In this document: in pieces, positions 49,801 through 59,526 of the stretch | Position numbering within the stretch: position 1 is the stretch's first letter | How the letters are laid out: every line of letters begins with the position of its first letter | NCBI GenBank assembly: GCA_000708835.1 | Contig: DF237235.1 | Location: forward strand, 1 to 64,000 | Length of the DNA: 64,000 nucleotides | Origin: Klebsormidium nitens | Lineage: Eukaryota; Streptophyta; Klebsormidiophyceae; Klebsormidiales; Klebsormidiaceae | Direction: 5' to 3' | Notes under the pieces: generated by a model | What the model was told of the DNA's origin: nothing | What the model saw: only the letters and a program-made list of their open reading frames with translations | Database searches by the model: none | Made by a program: the position numbers and the translations under genes

Positions 49801-51541
49801 GACGATGTTGATTGCGCCACTGAGCATCTCGCCTAGATAGCCCGCGGTGCTGCTGTTGGAGGGGAAGTAGGCGTAGAAGTTGGGGCTCTGCCAGTGGGTC
49901 ACACCGGGGAGAATGTGGGAGCGCACGTCTGCAGAGGACGGGCCAGACAAATGATGGAATTCTTTCCATTCCTGGTGCTTTGCCATCTTGTTTAAGAGCT
50001 GGCTATATCAGTGACCGAATACGCATCTTCCAGATTTGTCGACAGAGAGAAAGTTCCTCTGATGAGCTGGCTTAATCTCTTCAAAGGGATTCGTGGCTGT
50101 GAATCGGTCTCGTTTGCGATTGCCTCACAAGCAGCTTGCTTTCGTAGTGAAGATCCCTGTTCCTGTCTTTGTTATTACTGCTTGAGAGCCGAATTCAAAT
50201 CAAACTGGCCCAAAAAGGCACTCATTGAGAAATCGCTATTCAGGATGGGACGAGCCAATAGCTATCGAGATGATGATGGCAGGAAGTCTTATGGGAATTA
50301 TATCTGCCAATGTGATTGTTTAGATGACTTGACAACCTCAATCTGATCTGCAGCCGGGTCAAAATTGAAAGATCAATCAAAAGGCTTGTGCCGCAGCATC
50401 CCAGGGCAATTGCTCATCGACAACAGGTACCAGAGATCCCCAAACAGGACTCTGTAGATTGGCTTCCAGACATTATCTCAGCAAAAACTGGAGTGATCCC
50501 CCAAGCACCTGGCCGCTGATGCCACACCACCATGTGAAAATCCATCTATCCTGGTTACTTTGGTCTCATTCACAGTTCCTGAGGGTTCAAACTCACACCC
50601 CAGGCTTGAGTATCTTACATTCGTCAGATTCTGTGCACATTGATACAGGTAAGACTGAGAACCTTAACATTGCCATAGCGCTGCTTGCTGCACCACTTTC
50701 TCGTCGAGCAAAAGTGAGACTTTTCTGATCAGAACACCTTAACAATCTGGGATCATGCCTCAAAACGCAACTGCCAATGACTGTCCAGGGAGCTTGCAGT
50801 AAGCCAAAGAAGACAGAAACGTGCTTGCCTTCCAGAATGCTGTCCAGTGATTCTGCTTGCTCAGGGGCGACATCTGGCAAAAGTGGGCGCAGGTAGCCAG
50901 GCTGTACAGAATGAGAGGGCCTTGATCAGCGCACACTAAAAGTCTGGAGATCTCACTCATTAATATACCCAATTCTGCAGGACTGGGAGGCGACTTCTGG
51001 GTGACGGTCTCAAGGGTGGTTACAATGATTGACACATAGGACACTGAATCAAGCCACTTGGACTTAGAATCTTTCAACCATATTGCAGATATGATAGTCA
51101 ATATGAAAATGTCTGATTTGCTACCAACTGAGCAACCTCCCATAGATCCTTGAGAAGCAGTCGCTCAATGGAATGCGGCACGCCAGAGGGAATCAAACCC
51201 AGAACTAATCCCTAAGCATGAAGCGGTCATCTCAAGGACAAGCTTGAGCTCACAGACAACCTAGCAAATCCGATTCAGACAGGGCCCCACGATCAGCATT
51301 CTGACTCTACTCAACCTGACCGGCTGCTTAGCATTCTATCGCAAACTCAGAGCTTTCAACGTACCTTCACTTCGCTCCTGACAGGAAAAGATTCGATGCC
51401 TTTATAGTAGTCAGCTACAAAGTCCACCATCTGATGCGCATGCCGCCGGAACTCCTCGGGGTCTAGCGGTTGCAACCCCGCCATGGCATTTGCAGCTGGA
51501 GCAGCCGAGGAGGTGCCGTTGGTCGTCCCTTCGGGCGCCAT
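43879..51541 (-). CDS. aromatic L-amino acid decarboxylase (PLP, group II)
   Basis: Removes CO2 from an aromatic amino acid (Trp, Tyr, Phe or DOPA) to give the amine; cytosolic in plants. Eleven minus-strand exons: 51541-51365, 50901-50829, 49928-49698, 48923-48736, 48220-48080, 47591-47532, 47205-47041, 46432-46376, 45362-45174, 44666-44529 and 44004-43879 (514 aa, typical length). Motifs: [43 protein letters not shown] (Asp299, pyridine-nitrogen contact) and [13 protein letters not shown] with the PLP-binding Lys331. The flexible-loop Tyr360 in LQPEYLRN is present. Plant aldehyde synthases of this family carry Phe there, so true decarboxylation is expected. Intron 2 opens with GCAAGC, a GC-AG intron required by frame. 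Intron 8 is expanded by copies of the start of exon 9. The preferred substrate cannot be told from motifs. Confidence 0.95.
45333..46225. repeat. five degenerate units of the exon 9 start in decarboxylase intron 8
   Basis: The junction sequence TCCACCACCAGGCTCGC...GCCTGCGGA of the real exon (45338) recurs at 45539, 45736, 46037 and 46185 with increasing divergence. All copies keep an AG where the acceptor would be. Between them related filler recurs (TTGTTGAACGG, GAAACGAGA, CAGTGTGTAACGAA). Units are about 150-300 bp. Confidence 0.88.
46882..46977. repeat. 48-bp tandem repeat, two copies
   Basis: ATTTCTGTCTCTGCATCACT begins at 46882 and again at 46930, each followed by a CTCCAAGCG-like end. 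It lies in the decarboxylase intron between exons 7 and 8. Confidence 0.85.
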
Positions 51542-51895
51542 TGCGTGATATTTCTATCAAGTAGCTCGAACAGCCATTGCAATTTTCAGCACCAGAACGC
51601 GCAGCTTGAATGGCATTAAGGAATTTGGCAGCCTCCGTTGGCGGCAGCAATTGCTACCTACCGTATGTCCAGTGCATTGTAAACGTATAGAAGGTCTTCC
51701 CGGTCCCTTCTATCCGGTTATCGGCTCCATGGTCCTTCTGGCACAAGATGTCGGGTAATAGCTGAGTGCTCCGCCTCTCGGATGTCACCGGGGCGCTTTC
51801 TTGGTCGAGCCCTCTTCCAAAGGAACCTTACCCAGTTCTTCGGAATCACCAGTAATTGCGGGTTGAGATGACCAGTCTCATGACAAGCATAGCTT

Positions 51896-52409
51896 ATGAG
51901 AAGTCGCCACAATTCTGCCTTTTGCCCCGAGTACCTTCTCCCGACCACAACCCAGGTCCTTTACTTAGAACAGTTGCCAAGATTCTAATGCTCCAAATTT
52001 TCTTGCTCTCTGTCCATACGGTTGGCGGATGATTCTAATCAGAATCGGTCTTTTCGTTTCGAAATGCGGTCTTTGGTTACCAGTTCTAAATATGTATCTT
52101 CAATCTTCGTCAAAGAATCTGGGGTTAACGACAGGAGAGTCTTGGAAGAATCTGGGGTTAACAACAGGAGAGTCTTGGAAGACAATAACGGCTGACTGGC
52201 TATGTTTCTCAACCGGGCTTACTGACCTAGAGTTTCTAGCGGAGATAGTATCAATTAATTTATTGCTAACATGACTCGGGAAATCACAACCCGAGCCTCT
52301 ACAAGGGGGGTCGCAGGGTCATACCCTGGTGGTTTTTGCGGGCCTGAGAGGCCCCGACCCCCTCGACCGAGGTACGGGAAAAAAAAAAAAAAAAATGAGA
52401 AGTCGCCAC
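51896..52409 (+). mobile_element. poly(A) retroposon with 15-bp target-site duplication
   Basis: ATGAGAAGTCGCCAC occurs at 51896-51910 and again, perfectly, at 52395-52409. The roughly 484 bp between them end in a run of 17 A (52379-52395). This is the signature of target-primed reverse transcription. The insert has no convincing coding frame. It contains a 33-bp tandem repeat (52114-52146 and 52147-52179), a small perfect hairpin at 52275-52295 and a GC-rich block just before the tail. It could be a truncated LINE, a SINE or a processed transcript. A tRNA-type promoter is not clear, so the class is open. Confidence 0.85.
52114..52179. repeat. 33-bp tandem repeat inside the retroposon
   Basis: AGAATCTGGGGTTAACGACA at 52114 recurs at 52147 with one change (GAC to AAC). 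The unit is 33 bp. Confidence 0.95.
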
Positions 52410-53464
52410 GGCCGGAATTCCGCTATACCGGTAAACTGATTTACGGAATGGGGAGCAAGCGGACTCTAGGCGGAACACTAGGTAGCTAGAGCTGGCAACT
52501 ATCAGACGCCGCCTCCGCGTGCAGCTATGATCAAGAAGTTCAGGTGCTGGTATTCCCCAAGTACATTGCTGAGCAGCTTTTGTGTTAGGAGAATGTAGTG
52601 TCGGTATGGTGTACGTACGAATGTTGGTAGGTGGAGTACACATGCTTTAGCACTACAAGAAGAAGCAAAAGAAACACACAACCACATATGTATGCATGCA
52701 GATGAGAAGCCTATGGCCTATTTGGCTACAGCGAGAACGAAAAGAGACCATCGAGTCCCCAACTCGAGGGTTGCACCTTCAGAACCACGCACTCACCAAG
52801 AACCACGTGCTCACGTTCCGGCCAGATCATCTGTATCAAAACCATCAGAGCAACTTCAAGCAACATGCTTTGATTCTCATGGGGGCCGGCCATGCCCACA
52901 CTGGTGTCTTTATGCAAGGACATATCGTAGTCCTATACATCATTGAGGAGAGATGGCATTACCCATGACTGCCTTCAAATCATGGAAATGCACACCTACC
53001 TAAGTGGCACGTTCTTCACAGCACTTCTGAAGGAATTTTTCCTTGCCCTATTGCCCGTTGCTTCACTCATTGACTCGGAATGGGCACCGAGTCAATTGGG
53101 CAATGGACAACCCATTTCAAACACATGACCAGTAATCGCGATGTCATGAGCGGCACTACAAACTTCATTAAGGTTGATATCCTTGCAAGAGTCCGTCGCT
53201 GCTAGTACTTAGACCTGACCAAGCGCAGTGCTGACAGTGTATGTCTTATAGAGAAATGTGAAAACATTGGAGGCGCGCAGGAAATACTTGAAATCGGTGA
53301 TGCTAAGCAGGCACCGGAGGTCGGGCTTTATGAACAGCAACGGGAATTCTTGCGGCACAATGGGCATAATTGGGCCCCACTAACTTGTTTTTAACTGATT
53401 TGCTTCTATCTGAACTCGTGGCAATTACCAATGCGGGGAAAATTGAAAAACCGGTTGACAGCAA

Positions 53465-55927
53465 TTAATGAAAGCGCTTCTTAAATTCATCGTATAAAAC
53501 AAGGACCCATGCGGCACCTGTACTTCGCATAACACCTGACAACGCCCCTTTGTAAAAGCCACGAACCCCCTCGACGCGAAATATAGTCCGCCAACAGTCC
53601 AGCGTGCTTTTGTACATTGCATCTAGGTCTCCCGACTGCATCATCATCCTATGCCTAACTGTGTTGAACGGGTAGGCTACCAGACCTGAAGTGGTGCTCA
53701 CCGCTTGTGCTATACCCCACTTCTTGTACAACGCCCCCGGTTCGTTGTCATCGATGTACAGATCCTTGAAAGAATCATACATGCCGAAGTACAAGGCCCG
53801 GTGTACGATGATCCCCTGGATCGAAGCCCCAAAGCCTTTGTATAAGCCCCGCAACCCGTCTGACCTATAAATCGTGCTAATCACATTTTTGACCCCCGAA
53901 AATTGGCGGCCCGCAGTGCCGTACCCAACATCCGCTGCAAGCCTGGTGTGAGCAAAGTCGAGCGGGTACGTGATGGAGAGCGCAGTCGCCCCCGCACCAG
54001 CCCCCGCCAAGAGGTTCGCCCCGAAGAATTTGTAGAAGTCGTTCTGCTTGTCATACTTCCCGAGAAGGTCCCGGTACAGGTCCCTGAAGGCGAAGTTGAG
54101 CTGCGAGGTCGGCACGTGCCGCATCATGTCGGCCCCGTTGCCCCGCCAGAGAGACAGAAACCCCTGCTCCCGGATGACCCGCCGCACGCAGTCAATGATG
54201 CCCGTGTACCGCTTGCCGGAGAGAAGCACCTGCCTGTTGCCGTCTTGCGTTTGGAGCAGGACTTTTACTCTGCAGAGAACGTCAGCTCGGTTGAGGCATA
54301 ACGACACTGTTGCCGTCTTGTGTTTGGTGCTATCAGCATGAATTGAGAATTGCCAAGAGCCTTGCTTCGCTTCAAGTGAACAACTGATTCTCTTATCCAC
54401 AATTTCTTCTGATCGGTCTCTCTTACAACTGAAACAACTGGAACAGTGGCCGTTCTGTGACGACAAGGTCAAGAAGGGCTGAAATACTCTGCGGTACTAA
54501 AGCTGCGAAAGCTTGAAAACCTATATGAGTCGCCTAGTTAGTGTACTAAAAAGATCCTTCTTCTCAATTAGGTCCGAAGGCGCATCCTTGCCGCAGAAAG
54601 TTCCGGAGACACGTTCAAATATCTGCCCATCGAGCAAAAATATTGCTCTGCAGACAGCGGAAAGTGCCAACAGTTTGTGGCAAGCGTCACTGCATATGTT
54701 GCCAACTTCCGATAGAGATTGTGGCAACCAATATGGATCTCTTCCAGACTCCTCGGTTAGGTCTCATATTCGGCTCAAAAGCTCATAACGACTACTGACG
54801 GCGAGGACGCCAAAAGCGCCGGATGTTAATCGTGATCAAACAACGGCTGATGCTTGTAGTGGCAAAACGGATGTGACAGAACAGTCAATCTGCGGCGAAC
54901 TACAACGGCCCTTCTACCTCGTTTCTTTTTCCAGCTCAAAGCAACTGGTGTCTCTCGATATGAGGGGCTATGACCGGGGGATTTTCACACCAACGGCTCA
55001 AGGAGTCCAATCACAACACCGCAGAAGCTCCAGGACTCAGAGAACAGAACTGCTTCCCAAACCGTGGGAGCTACAACCGAAAGTAGCAGCAAAGTAGAGC
55101 AAAGGACGAAGCGCATAATGAGAGAAGGTGGTCTTCAAAGGTTGCAAGAAGTAAAGGGGTCTTGCTTGCCAGCTTGAGGTACTGACGGTAGTCCTTGATT
55201 TGCAACTATGACGCAGGTCGAAGCTAGCAATAAGAAGGAAGGACTGCTCTCAACATCTACAAGCAACCAAAATACTATTCATGACAATTGCTGAATCGCA
55301 GCCGACTCATGCAAATGGGCAAGCGCTCCGTCAATGCTGGCGTACTCGCAGTGACTACCAGTAAAAGCAGTCCATCTAGACAAATGCTGTCCAGGGGCTC
55401 AGCAGCCAGAGACCTGCTTCTTTAAGGACACGGCGCCATCACCACACCGATGCCTGCTACATTGTATGCTACCTTCCTGAATGCGCATGTCTTCCTTGCT
55501 GCACAGTGTATTGACAAAAGCTTGCTGGTGCTTGCTTGTTACAAGGATCGTCATCGAAATACATTCTGAACCCCTTGGGAAATTCTTTGCCGCCACTATG
55601 TCCGAAGCAGCTCAATTGAGCATGCCCAACGCCCGGCACTTGGAAAAGGAGGGTGTCCAAAATTTTCTCTTCGTACGGTCTGAATTAGAATTGATCTGGC
55701 AAAAGCTGCGCTTACCTTTCAATTGGAGCGACCGCAGTCTGCGTGATCCCCCCTGCCACTGCAGCCGCCAGCATGTCCAACGTGAAATGGGTCGCCGCCG
55801 CTTCTTGGATGGCCCACTTCTGCGCATTCCACCGTCCCGCGTCATCTTCCGGCGCTAGCGCCTCGCTGGAGTCCAATTGTCCTTCTCTTTGCCCACTTTC
55901 TGAAGGTGGGGACACATCGGGCGGCAT
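53465..55927 (-). CDS. adenine nucleotide carrier, PM-ANT1-like
   Basis: Member of the mitochondrial carrier superfamily. The sequence resembles plant PM-ANT1 (plasma-membrane ATP exporter) more than mitochondrial AAC: APIERVKVLLQTQDGNRQVL, FLSLWRGNGADMMRHVPTSQ, YPLDFAHTRLAADVG, KWGIAQAVSTTSGLVAYPF and STLDCWRTIFRVEGV. Two minus-strand exons: 55927-55716 and 54269-53465 (338 aa), with a 1.4-kb intron splitting the Arg codon of APIER. Three carrier repeats are visible through PIERVK, PLDFAHTR and PFNTVRHR. The nucleotide-carrier signature RRRMMM reads RHRMMM. The first true ATG is at 55927; the upstream TTG is not used as a start. The membrane cannot be fixed from sequence alone. Confidence 0.9.
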
Positions 55928-57056
55928 CTTCAAACGTGTTTGACAGCTGCTGAGGTTTGGAGGTGAAGGGCGTCCTCAGGCATTTTACGAATGCAGGAAA
56001 CCCAATCCTTGACGCAACCGTCCCAAGATGAGTGGCCCGCTTTCAAAGTACAAACTTACCCATCTCGAAACACATGCCACGTCCCAAAGAATGCATCCAA
56101 CGTCGCATATCCGCATCAGTACTGCGAGCTGCTAGCGTCGTTTCTAGCAATGGCATACAGAAGACATCTTCTTTCTGCTGAACATTGAAGTTCCCAGGGC
56201 CAATGGCAAGGGCCAATGGGTGCGTGCATGCATGATGTTTGATGCGGGCACGAGTCACGACCAGCTCCTCAAACCCTAATTTGAAGCACTTACTTGCATC
56301 AACGTCGAAGACTCTCTGAATTTGCGAATGTAACGCGCTGCTTGGCGCCAAACTTGTCAAAGGTGCAAGATGACAGCATGATCCTGCTGTTGATGTCAGG
56401 CGTCAAAATACAAGGCCCAAGCGTTTAACTGCCAACCGACCGCGATGAGGTCTTCGAGGTTCAATTTTGGCGAAGCTCAATCTGCTGGCCCAGCTTGAAT
56501 CAAACCGTACACATTGAGTGTGCACCATCCACAAGAAAGCAATCAGGTAGGAAGGAAAGGACTCCCTTCCACCCTGCTGAGGTTTCAGAATCAGGCAGCA
56601 AGGAGGAGGAGGAGGAGGCAGGAACTCGAAGGAGGCAGGAAGGAGAGGCAGAAAGTTCATTTCAGACATCTTTTCGTTAGCTAGGTATGCTGTCCAGAAG
56701 ATTGAAAGGAATGGTGGTCTCACCTCCACACCTCTTATGAGTCAGCTCCTTTTTCAAGTCTGACCTGACCTTCTGAGTAAAGCTGGTATTCTTGCGGTGT
56801 ATTGACTGCCTTAAACTTGCCCAAAATAGATTGTGGTGCAAGTTTTACGTTTCATTATGTACTGGAGAAATTGCTAGTCAGCATTCTATCTTCATTTCGT
56901 GAGAATTGGGCCAGGGCCAATTGGTGATTAGCACACTTTGAGGGCGTGAGTGGGCCAAGAGGAGCAAGGCGCCTCAAACTAATTCTCTAAATTTTCAGTA
57001 AGTTGCACCGAATAATAGTGCACCACCCTTACTGATCGGTGGTGCTTGCTAGGGAC
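55928..57056. promoter_or_regulatory. divergent intergenic region of the carrier and POLE3
   Basis: About 1.1 kb between two start codons. It holds a (GGA)n purine-rich patch near 56602-56650 and one E2F-type motif on the minus strand at 56345-56352 (TTTGGCGC), about 700 bp upstream of POLE3. No gene is seen. Confidence 0.4.
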
Positions 57057-58408
57057 ATGTCGGAAGCGGAGGATCTCCCAAAGGCAAACGTGAAGAGAAT
57101 AGTGGGTGCGAAGCTGACGGAGTTTCAAGAGCAGTTCGCGGCAGACGACAAGAAGGGGCGGGCAGTGCAAATCAACAAGGATGCACTGGAGGCCTTTGTC
57201 CAAAGCGCCAAGATCTTCATACACTACCTTTCAGCAACGTGAGCAGACACACTGAGATTCTCTGGTTGTAATGCGACTTAAAACAAGAATCAGAACACGC
57301 AGCCTCTTGGGTTGCTCATGCCGCCACTTGTTTTGGCTACTTTCACGAATGTAAGGGCTGAGAAACGATCTGCTTGCCGCCACCAGTGAGCGCCGACACG
57401 CCCCAGATTCACTTGTCAGATTTGAGTCCCATCCGATTCCTCTCAGGCAAGGGCGAAAGCTTTTTGCCGAAGCTTCATCACACTGCCCCACCGGAAAGGA
57501 GGCAAGCTTAGAGGCGATACTTCGTGTCCCAATTCGCCGCGGGCAGTGACTGTATATGTCATATGTACTGAGCTTTGGGGTTGCTTCACATCCTCGCACC
57601 TTGGTGTAAAAGTGGTATGGATGTATGATTGAAGAGTTGCCAGGAATAAATCTTGAATGCAGATTCTGAGGGCCCAGTCAACAGTGATGGTTGACTGAAA
57701 AATGTCCAAGCATTATTACTGAAGTTTCCCTGCGCCATTATGCATTTGCGACAGTCTGTTATAAAAGCAGCTCCATCTTTTTCTCCTTACAGCGCGAACG
57801 AAATTTGTCAAGAAAGTCGACGGTCAACTGTCAATGCGGAAGATGTGATAAAGGCCTTGGAGGAGATGGAGTTTGACGACTTGATAGAACCTCTGAAAGA
57901 AGCATTAGGCGGTAAGTTGCCCGCTTTCCATTGCTTCATAACTTGACGGACTCTTCGCAGGCCCCGGGAATCACTGCTTATACATCTGTCAGAGATGTTG
58001 TGCTCGTTTCATTCCCTCTGTAGGCTTCACTTATTGCGGCAATAAGTGGCCATGTTCGAGAGGGGATGTTTAGTTGAAAGTCTTTCGAAATCTTGGGCAA
58101 GTCGGTATATGATCACGAAGTCGATTTCAGGCCCGATCTTTAAGCTGCATCAGGAGGTCAACGTTCTCAGTGCATTCCTCAATCCTGGTATTCGCCCCAG
58201 GCAAGGTGTTTACCAAAGGAACTTTTCTACAGTGCTTCGCATTGAAGCTCAAGCGCAAAAGGGCAAAAGAAAGGCTGCCCCAAAGAAACGGAAGCCTGCT
58301 GAGGAGCCAGCGGAAGGAGTACCAGTGGGTGATCAAGAAGGGGAAGCAGAAGGTGCCCATGGGGAAGAGGGTGGTGATGAAGAAATGCAGGAAGATCAGG
58401 CAGGTTGA
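57057..58408 (+). CDS. DNA polymerase epsilon subunit 3 / histone-fold protein (DPB4/POLE3-like)
   Basis: Histone-fold subunit that pairs with a DPB3/CHRAC15-type partner in replicative polymerase epsilon and in CHRAC-type remodellers. Three exons: 57057-57238, 57793-57911 and 58233-58408 (158 aa). The fold is visible as DLPKANVKRIVGAKL (helix 1), INKDALEAFVQSAKIFIHYL (helix 2), and RRSTVNAEDVIKALEEMEF then LIEPLKEAL (loop 2 and helix 3). The last exon encodes a basic KGKRKAAPKKRKPAEE stretch and an acidic Glu/Gly-rich tail ending EEMQEDQAG, as in plant DPB4. NF-YB is excluded because its DNA-contact residues and core spacing are absent. The first ATG of the frame follows GGGAC. Confidence 0.85.
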
Positions 58409-59526
58409 TACTGTCACTTCTGGGCTTCAAAGTCAATCCTTGCCAGTCTTGTTGAGATGTTGCAAGGCAAGGGTTTAAATCTTTAAAAAGGCCGTACATA
58501 TGGTCGCAATGTTTATGGTCATACGTGCTTTCAGTGGCTCTAGAGCCACGGTTAAAGGGAATGTGCTGACGTTCCTTATTGATGGAAGGCACATGCAATC
58601 CAATCTTTATGGTGATTGTCACCATGCATATGATTATATGGGTCTTGCACAGTATAGCTACGAGTATATAGCTATAATCATTAATGGGTTATGAAGCCTT
58701 ATCACATGCATGCATATCAGTAAGGTGCCTCCTACTCAGATGCAGCTAGCTTCGCTGATGGTCGTGCCAGACATCATTGAGATTTCGAGTGAAACACGCT
58801 TGTGCGTGAGATCAATGAAGTATAGGCATACACGAATTGAAACTCAAGTCGCAGGGTGAAAGAACCGGGATCTACTTCCCACGTGTACACGGCTGCTGGA
58901 TGTCTTATCTGTGCGCCTTTTCCGTTTGATCATAAACCGATTTCTAGTAACAAGGGACAAACGACTGAAGACCAAGCATCGCGAACTTATATTTTCTAAT
59001 GTCAAATCTATGTACAGAGTCTCTAAATATATCCAACAAATACTTCTAATCAGCAATTTCTACGATAGCAACCGCGGTTGCGACGAGCCAGGGGAATCAA
59101 TCCCACGCTCAACTTTTCCGAAAGATGGCCCTCGACCTTCCAAAAACAAGTTCCGGAAAAGTCTACTAGCTATGCTCCACTAGCAAGCAATATGCTTTGC
59201 TGAATGCTTACAATCCAATCAAAATGTGCAAACAATTTTGAATTGTTGGATGATCAGCTTCATCAAAACTTCACTTCCTTGGAACCAATTCGGGGACCCT
59301 GTATGCTGCCTTGCAATGGCACTGCACATGAAGAATCAGCCACCATTCAGAACCCAAAGAAGCTTGAAGGACAGTATCCAATGATGACCCAAAACAACTT
59401 CCCGAATTGTCACACAAAATTCAGACAATAGGTAAGGGTGTACTAGAAGCGTTCAATTGCGGTGGTGTAATCTGCATACTCGACCACAGCCAGCAAAATC
59501 CAAGCTCACTCTATCCAATCTCCAGA
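58409..59526. other. convergent intergenic region, no gene seen
   Basis: About 1.1 kb of AT-richer sequence with a perfect 16-bp palindrome, GTGGCTCTAGAGCCAC, at 58534-58549. No coding signal on either strand. Confidence 0.55.

Larger units (their letters stand above)
51542..53464. other. upstream region of the decarboxylase with a retroposon
   Basis: About 1.9 kb between the decarboxylase start and the carrier stop. It holds the poly(A)-tailed insertion at 51911-52395 (listed separately). I see no gene in the remainder. Confidence 0.6.

Noticed and set aside
52300-52378. tRNA-derived SINE head in the retroposon
   Set aside because: GGGTCATACCC is only loosely like a B box and no A box lies at proper spacing, so the tRNA origin is not supported.
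58534-58549. Perfect 16-bp palindrome GTGGCTCTAGAGCCAC
   Set aside because: Isolated, with no neighbouring gene start or repeat partner. Not more than a curiosity.
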